DNA of 64,000 nt from Paralvinella palmiformis (lineage: Eukaryota > Annelida > Polychaeta > Terebellida > Alvinellidae), in assembly GCA_025642065.1 (NCBI GenBank), contig JAODUP010001285.1, positions 1-64,000 on the forward strand, written 5' to 3'. The notes below the pieces were generated by a model. That model saw only the letters and a program-made list of their open reading frames with translations. It was not told the DNA's origin and did no database searches. Position 1 is the stretch's first letter, and every line of letters begins with the position of its first letter. The position numbers were made by a program, and so were the translations under genes. This document shows, in pieces, positions 1-12,789 of this stretch.

Positions 1-1195
1 TTTTTAAAAATATTACTGACCTTGAACATTTCAAAATGAACACACAAACTGGTCCTGATCCACAGCCGCTCACAATACCTTCTGTGTCTCTTTGCAGCCT
101 GTGTGTTCTTATTATACCATGGAAGCATTGGTCTGCTTGGCATTTCCTTTGTCCTTATAGGTGCATGTTGATCTACAATGTCTCTCAATGTATTATCATA
201 GAGATCCACCAGATGATCCACATCATCCGGTGGATCCAATACCAGAGAAGAGACTCGCAGATCAGCAAGAAAAGCCTCCTTGTAAATTGACTTATATCTT
301 CTATATGAAATAACTTTAGCTGATTGTTTCTGTAAAGATACATTAATGAGATCTAAGATGTGACCATGTCTGTGTTCTTTCTTGGACATGCTGCCTGAGA
401 TTGGCAGATCTAAGAATGTCAGCCAGTTGTTTGGTATCTGCATTCCTCTGGCAATCCCAATGTATATTGAAATCACCTAAGATCAACAGATGACCACTGT
501 TGGTAGCAAGAGAGTCAACAAATCCCGAAAATTCCTTGAAGAAATCTGCTGCTTTCAGGCCATATTTCTTAGTGGGGTGTAATCGGTAGATAATAGCTAC
601 ACCAACACTTATCCCCCAGATATAAAAGTCAGTTGGTAATTTTCAAAAGACTTAGCCTGAAAACGCAAATGGGTTTCACACTTCAAAGAATCAGGGAGAA
701 GAATGCCGACTCCCCCACCTTTTTTGTGAATCCGAGCTGCATGATGCAATGAATATCCAGCTGGAGTCACATCAACAATTTTCTGGTCTGAAACATTACC
801 AGTCAGCCAAGTCTCTGTAGTGACAAGAGCATCAAGATCCATATCCTTAACAACATCAGATATTTCATCAGATTTATTACAGATCGACTGACAGTAAATA
901 AGACCAATACCTTACATTTTGTACAGCTGTGTCATTATATGGTGTTATTGGTACAGTGATCAAATTACTGGCATCAGACCCAATCTGCTTTGGATGTTTT
1001 CCACTACGTGGGCGCATCGCTAAACAAATGGTATTACCACCATAGGGTCGTAATGCAAGCAACTGATCTCTAGTATAATTCGTTATAATCATAGAAATAA
1101 AATAAGCGAAAAATAAAAATAAAACAAAACATATACAAGCAAAAACCGAGTTCTTATGGGAAACACTGGAGCGGGCGATAATATAGGGCGTCAAA
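1..1195 (-). mobile_element. Non-LTR retrotransposon (LINE) endonuclease-region relic, running off the left edge
   Basis: Reading the minus strand from about 1194 gives an N-terminal leader (YTRDQLLALRP, 1080-1040), then an apurinic-type endonuclease domain: DLDALVTTETWL at about 843-805, HKKGGGVGILLPDSL near 730-690, and LLILGDFNIHWD near 500-460, then the linker between endonuclease and reverse transcriptase (RPMLPWYNKNTQAAKRHRRY, about 140-80). At least two frameshifts separate these blocks, so no intact protein remains. ETW and GDFN are hallmarks of LINE endonucleases. The leader and order resemble CR1/L2-type LINEs (inference). The reverse transcriptase should lie to the left of this window. 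Confidence 0.85.
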
Positions 1196-2805
1196 TGAGC
1201 AGTTAAAAAGAAAATACAAGAAATACAAAATAACTAAATATAATCAATTAATATTAATATAAATTAAATCTATATTACATAATATGCAAAATACACCAGT
1301 TTCACTGGTGTAACTTATCTAATAGCTGAACTATCCGAGAAATATTCCGGTGCCATTACATCGAGAGCCGGTCATACTTGCCGCCACCTATTATTATTCA
1401 GTTATTGCCTATTTCATGCCTTCTGTGACACCATGTTCAGCATATTTATTGGATCAGTTGTGGTGTGTGCATTGAGATATAAGACGTAGATAAAATACAT
1501 TATTGCTGGTCTTCTTTGCCTTCTACCTATTTGATGTCGTTGTTTTATTGTTGTCGTCGTCGTCGTTATATTCTGTAAAATATAGAAGTATTATTCAATT
1601 ATACATCCTGGTAAAGAAATATTTTTATAATACACTGAACCATTTATTATACACAATTTTCAATAAATTTAAACGATAGAACGTGTCCAAGGCAAATATA
1701 CAATAAAAATCGGCTTAACAGCATGAAACACAAGTAAATTCTCTTGGTATGTTTTGAAGCCTCCCCCAAGATAAATGTTTTTTTAAACGAATGAAGCTGT
1801 TAAATATCCATCAAATACTTTTCATATTGACCAAAATTGCTTGTTTTTTTACATATAATCAAGAAATATTGTGAGGTGTTTGCAATTATAAAGCGATTAC
1901 TTTTCTATTTTTCCTACTGTGGTTAATCTTTTGATTATGTGTTACGAATTGTAGCGGCATATGCAATTGATTCTTAAATAGGACATTGTAGACAATTGTT
2001 AGATTTCAAGATAGCTAACATCTGCGATGCAATCAATATTAGTGGTTTAAAAAGCAAATAATAATCGTTTGAATGCCATAAAATGAACGACGTATTAGTT
2101 ATAATGTGCGTGCGTGCGTGCGTGCTTTAGGGTACATAGTAAGAGGCAACAGGCACAGAGCATCAACATATCTAAACATCCTTCGAAACCTACCTCCACA
2201 AATCTAAATACAAATACAACTATACATACATTAATCTAAAAATAAAATGTTCCATACCTCCACATATTGATAAATGTGTGCGTATACCTAAGCATGTGTC
2301 TGGTCTACTCATCAGCCTGTGGGAACCAGCTAATTCGCTTTTCGTACGCGACAAATATGTCACGCCCACAGGAAAGCGGCTACATGCAGGCTACGTACAA
2401 AAAGCGGAAGCACATAAAAACATACCATTTGATACCACAGCTCGCAACAAACACGTGCGTGTGGTTCAATGGTGACTTGCTACATACATATCATAAACTA
2501 TTTTGACACCACAGTTTACATTTAACAGTAATTTTCTGTGGTCCAAAAGAAACCTGTATATAAATCATTTCGACATCTCAGATGCTGACCTCAGCTTTAT
2601 TCTGGGTTCGAATAACTGAATAAATCCTACCTATATGAACCATGTATCAATACACATCCGACTGGTCTGGCGTCGAAGTTCTTCTCTAACCTAAGTGAAA
2701 ATTCAAGCCCTATATATAGCCTCAGCGTGTTAACAAACATTACAGTTTGTTCATAACAAAGAGAATGTACACTAACTCAGTATGGACTCACTGAAGCGAT
2801 TTAAC
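1196..2805. other. Intergenic, no gene recognised
   Basis: AT-rich sequence with only short open frames of low complexity. A short GTCGTC run occurs near 1545-1567 and a GTGC run at 2107-2122. Overlapping open frames at 2267-2506 have no recognisable domain and are probably chance. Confidence 0.5.
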
Positions 2806-3023
2806 TAAAATATAAACAAAGTAGCAATACCGCACAATGGATTATTACTGCACTAGAACGAAATATCGTTCCAAACCTGAGTAAATACTATGATTTACTC
2901 GAACCTAACAGCTAACCCTCATATGTTTCCGTTCATCACTAAGGGAACGTTCATTCACGCTTAATTTAGCGTCCCTAAGTATATGCAGTTAGGTGTGGTG
3001 GGATCTAAATTAAAGCGCCTATC
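2806..3023 (+). repeat. Dispersed repeat R1, copy 1
   Basis: About 215 bp here match 16457-16672 with only scattered substitutions; both contain GCACAATGGATTATTA, TACTATGATTTACTCGAACC and TATGCAGTTAGGTGTGGTGG. No coding potential. Whether R1 and R2 (3198-3304) are parts of one longer element cannot be settled, because the second copies lie apart at 16.4 and 21.6 kb. Confidence 0.8.
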
Positions 3024-3197
3024 CACTTGATCTATTTGACCCATGGTCGAGAACAGCGGATTTCAGGCAGATCTCCGATACTGCGAATGACACGTCGGGA
3101 TTATAATAGTTATACATTTAACAAATTTCCTATATCAGTGTAATCTAATTACTCATAATATGGGGGAAAAAACTCTGTCCGCAGCTTAATACCCATG

Positions 3198-3304
3198 GAG
3201 CACCATGGCAAACACGCCTACTCCCACAGTATAAAACACAAAGACAGTTACTGATAGATGCCAAGGTACAATATCTCACCTGACATTGTTACTGTCACAG
3301 CTAA
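3198..3304 (+). repeat. Dispersed repeat R2, copy 1
   Basis: About 105 bp are almost identical to 21589-21691 (shared GAGCACCATGGCAAACACGC and TACAATATCTCACCTGACAT). The high identity suggests recent spread. Nothing is recognised between 3305 and 3959. Confidence 0.8.
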
Positions 3305-3959
3305 ATTGAGGAGCCGAATCGTCAAACACTTTCACTTTCACTTTCTTCCGTTGCACGCCGTACAGCTCGGCCCAATCTTTCATCGCGTATTTTGGTTACG
3401 GAGAAAAACGTTCTCTTGGCTTCTTTATCAGACTTCAGATATGGTACTTGCCATTTTATTAGAAAATAGGAGGTTATTGAATTCATCGACCTCTGATATT
3501 GCTATTTCTTAAGGCTTGCCTATGCCCTTTGTCCTCTCTGTATTGATATTAATTAGCATAGAATAGGCTAGCGGTTAGCCATTGGCTACCGTAATCCGTC
3601 GTTCTGAAATTATGTCAATAATGCGCGTACTGTTTTTAAGGTTAATGGCTGCTTAAATGCGTTAAGTGCGCTGCAGGAGTTGGTAATTGCGTATTGACTT
3701 TAGTTTGTTGTGTTGCGTGATAACTCGCATGTGGCAATATTTATGTTTGTTCAATTAAACAAACATACATATTTCTGACATGCCACCGGATTAAAGGTTG
3801 ATAGCTCTGACGTTAGCCCAATGAGTGACTCATACCTACTGACACACGCATAAATCCACGCAGATGCATTGTGGGTGACTTTTATATTCAAAAAGGCGAT
3901 TATACGTTCAGCTTTTGTTCAGTTGAGTTGTTTATCCTCGGTACTGGTCACACATATGA

Positions 3960-4085
3960 GATGTACAGCCGAGTGGCCACTCCCCAGAGAAACAAATCCC
4001 ACGAACCCAGGCATGAACCGCATTAGAACCCACAGCCTGGATAATTGCAGACCAATACTCTAACCACTGTGCCGTCGAAGTGCCC
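3960..4085 (-). mobile_element. tRNA-derived SINE, separate family, one copy
   Basis: On the minus strand the head reads GGCACAGTGGTTAGAGTATT (pol III A-box-like), followed about 30 bases later by GTGGGTTCTAATGC, a B-box-like match to GGTTCRANNCC. The first tRNA base pairs are lost. It is not SINE-A, B or C of this window. Confidence 0.6.
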
Positions 4086-5400
<1,315 letters not shown>

Positions 5401-5408
5401 CCAGATGG

Positions 5409-5414
5409 TATATA
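5409..5414 (+). promoter_or_regulatory. Probable TATA box of the vWA gene
   Basis: TATATA lies 62-67 bases upstream of the chosen ATG at 5476. A transcription start about 30 bases downstream would leave a short 5' UTR of roughly 35 bases. AT dinucleotide runs are common here, so this is suggestive only. Confidence 0.35.
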
Positions 5415-5475
5415 TACTATCTTGATTCGTAGCTAATACATCTTTGTGAAGAGAAGACACACACAACGAAAGGCG

Positions 5476-8400
5476 ATGATTAGAATTGGCTTACTTCTTG
5501 TCGTCCTGCTGGGCTTAGCCCAACGTGGAGCGGCCAATCAGAACGCAACTATAACTCCAGGAGGAAGTGGCAGCCAGCTTGTGGAGACAACCTGCAATAT
5601 TATACAATCAGCGTGTATCTTTGACGACGACAAACTGCTGTTCCGACGTATGGCTTATGTCGAATCACTTGATGGACATGATCCAGACACGTACAGGGAC
5701 GGGTATCATGGAGGACTTTGGCAGGTAATACTTAGGGACAATGATATAAACTAAATTTACCATTAACTCGTATTTATTCATACGATCGGTAATTCGTGTA
5801 GTCCCCATGGTAAATAAAAAAGTAAATTTCTATTATAATATAAGATCACAGATTGAACATCAGACAAAATGAAACAAATGCTTTAGTTCTATCTCCATTA
5901 ACTATAGAATATCAGAATTGGGCAAAGACATTTTACCTCAAATTAATGGCATTAAAGAATGTTTACATATGTGACGTATTTATATACACAAATGTAGTCA
6001 CCTGCAAACGTGCACTCTTGGTTCCTGCCTGCTTAGCATCAGTCTGACACAATATTTATGCATTTTCTGTCAAGTTGAGCGTTCTCTAAACTAAATGTTT
6101 TCATTTCGAATCAATTTTAAGTGCAAATAATGAGGAAGTGTTCGTTGTGGCATTCACAGGTGGATGAAGCATTTTTTGATGTGACAAAATCAGTTGAAGC
6201 TGAGCACGAACTTTACCCCTACTTCACTGAAATACACAATGAACTGTCAATAGACTGGCATATAGTCACGTGGCAGGATTGCAGACGCCCCCTGGTCAGT
6301 GCATTAGCAGCTAGACTCTACATACAATATACATCACGTGATAATCATAATGGCATTCCGAGGGATATCGAAAGTCAGGCCGACTTCTGGAAGTCTTACT
6401 ACAGAACATCTGGCAGCACACAGGATTTCATTAATAAGTGCAACAATTTGGAGACTGGTATGTCCAGAGTTGACTGATAATCTTTGCTCGCTCTAATTTG
6501 TCATCCGTTACAAACCAATGCTTCAAAAGATATTGTATAAGAATACTTAATTTTTTAGGCTGCAACAGCACCAGCGGCGCCGACATTGTTTTTGTCTTAG
6601 ATGGATCTGGGAGTATAGGGTCAGCTCACTTTGAAGAAGTGAAGGAATTTGTAAAAGATGTAAGTAAATCGTGATCAGGAAATACAGATCAACCGCTTCA
6701 TTGCTCTATTCTACATCAGCAGAATAATTCGCTTTTAATCACAGGTTGTAAATGACTTTGAGATTGGTCCATATAAGATTGGGGTGATCCAGTTTGGATC
6801 TAGCGTCTACCCTGAATTTGAATTGAAGCAATACACTACACGCGACGATATAAAAAGTGCTGTGGATAGCATTCATTATCGTGGGGGTGGTACGTCTACT
6901 CACTTAGCACTGGAAAGACTGATTGATGAATCATTTAAGGAAAGCAATGGTGCAAGGCCCCACGGTATTCCCAAGGTAAGAAATCAATACTATCTGCGTT
7001 AAATATTTCTATTTCATTGGTAAGATAAAAATGCTAAGATACTTGCGGGGACCGATCAACCAATGGCATCGTTTGTACCATGGATAAGAATTATCTTGAC
7101 AAAATGAACATTATGTCGCTATTAGTATTACCTCATAATCATAAATAGCATATAATAGTATGCCTTATTAAAATACATGGTTCTTAAACTTAGCAACAAT
7201 GTTGTGCTTCATGCTAGCTGCACAAAGTGTTGCACAATCGTAAAAGTTATTAACTCATACATTGTGACACTTTCTGCAAGAAACATTTGGCGTTCTTCAG
7301 GTTGGCATTATTATGACCGATGGTCAATCCAGCAGCTACTCGCTAACTATTTCGGAAGCAGAAAGAGCTCACCAAGCTGGTATTATAATGATAGCGATTG
7401 GGGTAGGTTCAAGCATTGACCGAACAGAACTGGAAGCCATAGCTAGCGATCCGAAATGTTTGCATCACTTCTTCTTGAGTGGATTCAGCGAGATAGACGA
7501 TTTAAAATATGCCATTGAAAAGAGGGCTTGTGAAGGTATGACTTAATTAGTGTGCTTGATTCAATAGTATTAATTTGTTTATTTCTAGCTCATACATACG
7601 TAATATTCAAATCCACGCATTTTAGCACCGTTTGTGGTGAGTCCCGGACACAATGGAACAGACACGGGAGGCAAAATTCCACCAGGAGATAACATAAACT
7701 GTCAAATTAAGATACCATCAGCTGGAGCCACAATCAGTGTACGTATGGCTTCTGTGTTGTCATATAATATAATTATTATGTTGCAAATGAAATACAGTAA
7801 CTACTGACGGAAATAAGAAGCTAATAAAATAATTTTTCCAGTTACGTACCAACTCAGGAACACACAGTACCTTATTCCTTGCGCAAGACACCTACCCGAG
7901 CTCAGTGTATTATGAAGAAAAGCTCGATTCTACCCCACAAAATCCAGGAGTTGTTTACATACGAAATCCACATGTGACGGTCCTGGATAACGAATGGCTT
8001 ATCTTCTGCAATCTTATTGGCACTAACGGCACCGAGACTAACTTCACATTCGGGATCAGACCAGGAGGTAAGTCACTGTATGTTTTCTTTGGCATTGTGT
8101 CGTGTAAACTTTACGTACATAACGTTATGTGTTCTGATGGATACCCGGATATCAAGCTTTCTCTGTTAGCTGTAAACAGATGCTGTGTTATATCTTGTTA
8201 TACAGACACCACTCACTGCAATCCAAGCCCATGCTTGAATGGTCAATGTGTTGAATTGGTAAATAGCTATAGATGTGACTGTTTTGACGGTTTTTCTGGA
8301 AGTTTGTGCGAATCTGGTAAGTTGATGACGTAACTGTTATAGAATATATGTGCTCTAAAATACTAATTCATTTTGTAGTAAAATTATATGTTGAATGTTA

Positions 8401-8766
8401 ACTTATCCTACGTCTATAGATAAAATATGTAAATATGAAATACCACTGATTCATTAAACATAATTATGTTGTAACTGAAACAATAATCCATTTAAAGAAA
8501 TTTATAATCCGTGTCAATCTAATCCATGTCAAACATTTCCAGTTATCCCGCCATCGACTACTACACCGCCTCCTACATCTGGATACGACTGCGATGCGAA
8601 CAATCCATGTACTCCAGAAAATATTCATAATGGAAACTTCTACTTCCCACATCATGATGTTGCTAAGTTTGTCCAGTGTGATGCTCATGGGGGATGTTTT
8701 GTGATGCACTGCGCTCCGGGTACCATTTGGGATCCCAATCTGAATACGTGTAATCATGCACCATAA
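5476..8766 (+). CDS. Secreted lysozyme-like / vWA / EGF / chitin-binding (CBM14) protein, nine exons
   Basis: Coding exons: 5476-5724, 6160-6457, 6559-6659, 6745-6975, 7301-7535, 7626-7738, 7842-8067, 8206-8316, 8543-8766. All introns are GT-AG and all phases agree, giving 595 residues. A GTG-started open frame begins at 5446, but the ATG at 5476 leads directly into a signal peptide (MIRIGLLLVVLLGLAQRGAA). Residues about 40-180 form a lysozyme/lytic-transglycosylase-like domain: YVES with E63-S64, then GYHGGLWQ (79-83), like the ES...GLMQ pattern of SLT enzymes. The vWA domain (about 190-371) has a full MIDAS: D197-S199-S201, T266, D300. Residues 372-484 are beta-rich and unassigned. EGF with six cysteines spans 485-521. 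A TTTPPPT linker leads to a CBM14 domain with six cysteines. The protein probably acts extracellularly on chitin-containing matrix, as in shell-matrix proteins such as Pif and BMSP, or in defence. Catalysis by the first domain is untested. Confidence 0.93.
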
Positions 8767-8858
8767 TTAGTAGTTAATTAATTATATATTTTCCATTACC
8801 AAATATGTGCTTTAAAATCGAATGCATCAGATTAATAATACATACATTTTTGATTTGT

Positions 8859-8864
8859 AATAAA
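8859..8864 (+). terminator. Polyadenylation signal of the vWA gene
   Basis: AATAAA lies 92 bases past the stop codon at 8764-8766, a normal distance for a compact 3' UTR. It is the first such hexamer after the stop. Confidence 0.6.
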
Positions 8865-8869
8865 AATAT

Positions 8870-9123
8870 TAAAATTAGATTTAAATGTTTTATTTATTAA
8901 TACCTACAACTTAGGCCAAGTAAGTCGTCACTGATTCATCAAAGTATTTCAAGCGTAAAAGTCAAATTTAAATATTTGAAGAAAAAAAGAGCCAGAAAAT
9001 ATTACTTATGTTTGACACTCATCGGAAATTCTATATAAGAAAAGTGAGGGAAACATGTCATATAAACATACATCAGAAAACGGAAAACTTTGAATTACGC
9101 AATTCAATTAAATACAGGCGAGC

Positions 9124-9161
<38 letters not shown>

Positions 9162-9720
9162 AATAAAATATATTTATCAGATTTTCTCTATCAGGATTTA
9201 ATTTCAATTGACATTTTGTAAATCATACCAAATAATAAATCAAATTTGAAAGGTTTTAGTATTTTTATTGATGATCATTAAGTTGTAATAATAACGTCTC
9301 TGATCAGATAAATATTTCTATATGTCAGCCAGATATTAATTACTGCGTCATTTTTCAATGTTTTAAAAGGACTGTCATGGACTGGTGCTCAATCGTCGAG
9401 ATTGTTCTGTAAAATTACGAACAGTTGTACATCTAGGACATATATACTGCAGTTAATCTTCGGTAAACGTAGTTATCAAAGTCGTGATGGATTGGCCCAA
9501 TCGTACAATTATACAAAATTTGACCATTTTACAATACGGTAATATAAGTTTCATCTTGTCGATATAAAAGAGTAGCAACTTATTTCTTCACTCGTATCAT
9601 CAGATAGAACCAACTTGTTAGAGGATGATCTAGTAACACACCTCAAAACTGGATTCCTTGAGATGTTAAAACATACCTCGAGACATTATCAATAAATAAA
9701 TATTACTATCCGCATACTCT
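8870..9720. other. Intergenic, no gene recognised
   Basis: AT-rich DNA with an AT microsatellite at about 9127-9157. No open frame, RNA gene or repeat family shared with the rest of the window was recognised. Confidence 0.5.
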
Positions 9721-9729
9721 GGGGTGTGG

Positions 9730-9957
9730 ATCGAATGTTTAAATGCCGGCTTTGTCACTATTGTAAGGGGGTGTTTTTATCCAGCAAGGAATCTGGCAAG
9801 GTATTCTTTACCAGAAATGTCTATTCAAATTGATAACTTTATTTTTAAAATAGTCTCCATGCTGAATCAAGTAAATTATATTTCATGTGTCTCTCATTTA
9901 TATGACGTACTCAGCCATGTAAAATAACTGTCATTTCGGCCATTATTATTATTATTA
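9730..9957 (+). mobile_element. SINE-B copy 1 (tRNA head degraded)
   Basis: The body matches 19870-20150: TTTTTATCCAGCAA, TCTGGCAAGGT, a region ending GTAAAATAACTGTCATTTCG, then an ATT-type tail at 9941-9957. The tRNA-like head is better kept in the other copy. The ATT tail resembles the ends of the L2/CR1-type LINEs in this window, suggesting shared retrotransposition machinery (inference). Confidence 0.65.
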
Positions 9958-10031
9958 TCTATTACTGTTAGTGTTTAAAAATATTAGCATAAATGGTTTA
10001 CTATTAAATTCAATCTGCATCTTGCGATTTA

Positions 10032-10388
10032 ATGGAATATTTCACTTATTCTTGCGCCAAGCAAAAGAGAGAGAAAAAAAACTTCGAAAAAGAACGCACT
10101 AAGAAGAGAACAGATGGCTCTACCGGACCAAAGGAAGAGGCTTTAGCTTATGACATTTCAGACGCCTTAAAGAAGCCGGATGCAGCGGGTGCCACACCTG
10201 CTGTAGCAGTTGAGCTAACAGAATACCGATATGCACACCAGCTGAAACTGATTCGATATCTATGTGTCAGAAGTTAGTGGCCATGGAGACACGTTTGAAG
10301 TCATTTGAAGAGACTCTCGGTGATTATGTTATACACACTATAGCAATTCAGGATGAGGCTAACAACATGACAACCTATGCCAACGCAG
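10032..10388 (+). other. Unassigned degenerate coding-like segment, possibly LINE ORF1 relic
   Basis: An 81-codon frame (10032-10277) is rich in Lys/Arg/Glu. In another frame 10260-10380 reads MCQKLVAMETRLKSFEET, a coiled-coil-like stretch. This resembles the charged ORF1 region of LINEs but no diagnostic motif is present. It is immediately followed by SINE-A and LINE fragments. Confidence 0.3.
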
Positions 10389-10389
10389 G

Positions 10390-10525
10390 GCGCCTTCGTG
10401 GTCTAGCGGTAGCGTGCAGGACTACAGATCACTAACACCCGTGTTCGAATCTCGGCGTGGGAATATCTGAAGGATGTTTCATCTTTGACTTCACTTCATT
10501 ACCTTCGGAGTTTTTACTATTTAAT
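10390..10525 (+). mobile_element. SINE-A copy, 3' truncated, joined to a LINE end
   Basis: Head CGTGGTCTAGCGGTAGCG (A box) and GTGTTCGAATCTC (B box), then the SINE-A body GATGTTTCATCTTTGACTTC. The copy stops near CTTCGGAG and continues straight into antisense LINE sequence, so the SINE tail is missing: a chimeric junction. Confidence 0.85.
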
Positions 10526-10745
10526 GTTTTTAGAAGAGGTTTAAAATTTTCAAAAGACATCACATTTCTAATATCTGCCGGCAACCTATTCCACAAAGTG
10601 GGGCCTGCAACACTAAACGCACAATCACCATATGACTTGAGCAGAGACACTGGCACCTGCAATAGTATCTGACTGGATTTTTCGGGATGACTTTCTAATG
10701 GACGCCAGTTCACACAGGTATTCTGGCAAGTTATTAATAAAATCT
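10526..10745 (-). mobile_element. LINE reverse-transcriptase C-terminal tail relic
   Basis: The minus strand encodes YGDCAFSVAGPTLWNRLP followed by ADIRNVMSFENFKPLLKT, the conserved C-terminal tail of CR1/L2-type LINE ORF2. A frameshift lies near 10700. The same tail occurs at 24.8, 33.3 and 58.5 kb. Confidence 0.85.
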
Positions 10746-10799
10746 TGAAATGGATACGCTGTCTAACAGGTATACCTAGATGTACTATTGTTAGAATTT

Positions 10800-11345
10800 A
10801 AAAAATCGAAGATCGGTTGTCACATTGGTTCTAGGTTTTGTGGTAGTTTTGGATATGCTGATGATGTCTGTATCTAGCACCAAGAATGCTATCCAATCAA
10901 TGTTATATGTTTGTCAAACATTTGCTGTAGAGTATGACGTAAAATGTAATGCCAGTAAAAGCCAGTTATTATTGTTCAACTGTCATACAAATATCAAAGA
11001 TATTGAACTAACCAATATACCTATCCAGATGTCTGAGAGTAGTGTTCATCTAGGTCACCATATTTTGGCAAGAATTGCAACTATGTACGAGATCAAATAC
11101 AACTGTAGCATCAAATCTTAGGTTACTTTTCCATGCATTAAATAATAATGGAAATTGTTTTACTGATTCAAGTATTTTATCAATAAGAAGAAAGTTATAC
11201 AGCTCACCATTTTGTTCAGATGAATGCACAGCAGTAGGTACATGTATTAGAGAGCTATGTTTAATGAGGGATGGCTATTACCTACCTGCCTTCAATCAAT
11301 GTAGCCTGACAACTCTGTTACACGAACTTTGCGTGAATTGATATT
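10800..11345 (+). mobile_element. LINE reverse-transcriptase relic
   Basis: A short frame at about 10830-10875 reads FGYADDVCI, the YADD catalytic box of reverse transcriptases. A frameshift leads to NAIQSMLYVCQTFAVEYDVK, CNASKSQLLLFN and the downstream VHLGHHI segment. Another frameshift near 11085 passes into the region ending TLLHELCVN at 11341. Several frame breaks mark it as dead. It runs opposite to the adjoining LINE tail, so two separate insertions met here. Confidence 0.8.
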
Positions 11346-11896
11346 TTTATTTACTTTCTGTTTAATCCTTGCACCTACGACTAGATAAGTGTCATAATGT
11401 ATATGCATCTATGCGCTCATCTTATTATTGTACAATGTTTATTTCGAATAAATGGTATATATTATGCAGGTGCGTATTGCAGCTGTATCCCCCCCCCAGG
11501 TGCGTATTGCAGCTGTACCCCCCCCTTGCATGTGACATCGAGCAACAATATAAGAGGGTTTTGTGCGATCGTGCTGGCAAATCCTACACAACCTGTCCAA
11601 ATTTAATAAGAAAAATATTGCAATTCAACAAAGCCATACCTGAATATTATTATCAATCTTGACCAACAGGTGTCCAGATAATCCTTAATTCAAAGAAACA
11701 GAACTAGAAGTACCTTGAAATCTTCTGCCAAACATCATACAGTGATACTATAACTGAAGTAGCTTAACCCACTAAGAGGCTTATATAAATTAGATGAGAA
11801 GTCATCTCTGTTCACATTTTTTGGAAAACTTAATAAATCACCGTTTTACATCAAGATATTAAAATAATCACTTTCAACACAAAGAGAACAAAATAA
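11346..11896 (-). other. Region downstream of SWT1 (3' UTR and flank)
   Basis: No gene is recognised. A 28-base unit (GGTGCGTATTGCAGCTGT plus C-run) is repeated twice at about 11469-11526. No minus-strand AATAAA lies close to the SWT1 stop; the nearest TTTATT strings on the plus strand are about 450-550 bases away (11439, 11347), so the 3' UTR end is not fixed. Confidence 0.4.
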
Positions 11897-12749
11897 TCAC
11901 AGTACGGCGGTGGCTCTATTTATAGCAGTTTGTACCAGTTGACTCTCTTCCATCGATAAACAACTGTTATATTCGCATAATGTGGACATCAGATTCTGTA
12001 GCTGTAAATATCCATTGTTAATGATTATTCTGAAACAAACAAATACAAAATGGCGAAAGTGACCAAAGTATGCTGTTGCCCCGTTTATTTGAGATGCTAT
12101 GACTATGGGCATAATTTTAAGGGAAGAAAAACTACTACATAAACAATTTCAATAAAAATTCTTTGCAAGAAGCTGCTTATGCAAGCGAATAAAAACAACA
12201 GTTTGACCGAGTTTATTATTAATTAAATGGTACATAGACAAATAACGAAAACGAACAACATAACATAATAATAACATATACAAATCACACACACACACAC
12301 ACACACACCCCTCTCCGTTCATGTCTGTACGCACCCATGCATGTTTGTATAACAAAGCCGTCATTTAATCTCACCTGCCTTGCGGTTCATCTACGAAGCT
12401 TAGAATCTGTTCTGGAGTCGGTTCTCTCCAATCTGCTATATTGTAGTGTTTGGCGAAGACAGCCAGGGAATGGACAAGGGCTGAGTAGAGATGACGTTCA
12501 TGACGATCGTCGTCATTGGCCGTTGTCATCTCAGACAACATCTGCGAGTAATAGTAATGTATCCGAGCCACAAGAGAGCAGAACTCGGCAAACTCGTTGA
12601 CTATTGTCATACGGTCTGACAGTGACTGGTTGTCGAGCAGACAAACTTTGATGTCCGTTCTAGAGTAGAAAAATAAACCAACAGATTGCAATGCAAACAA
12701 AACATTGTATTAATGATCGGGTGGCAATCTAGCCGAAATGATAAGTCAC

Positions 12750-12789
<40 letters not shown>

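Noticed and set aside
8464..8757. 97-codon minus-strand frame
   Set aside because: It is the exact antisense of the chitin-binding exon, which has the correct cysteine pattern and splice phase on the plus strand.
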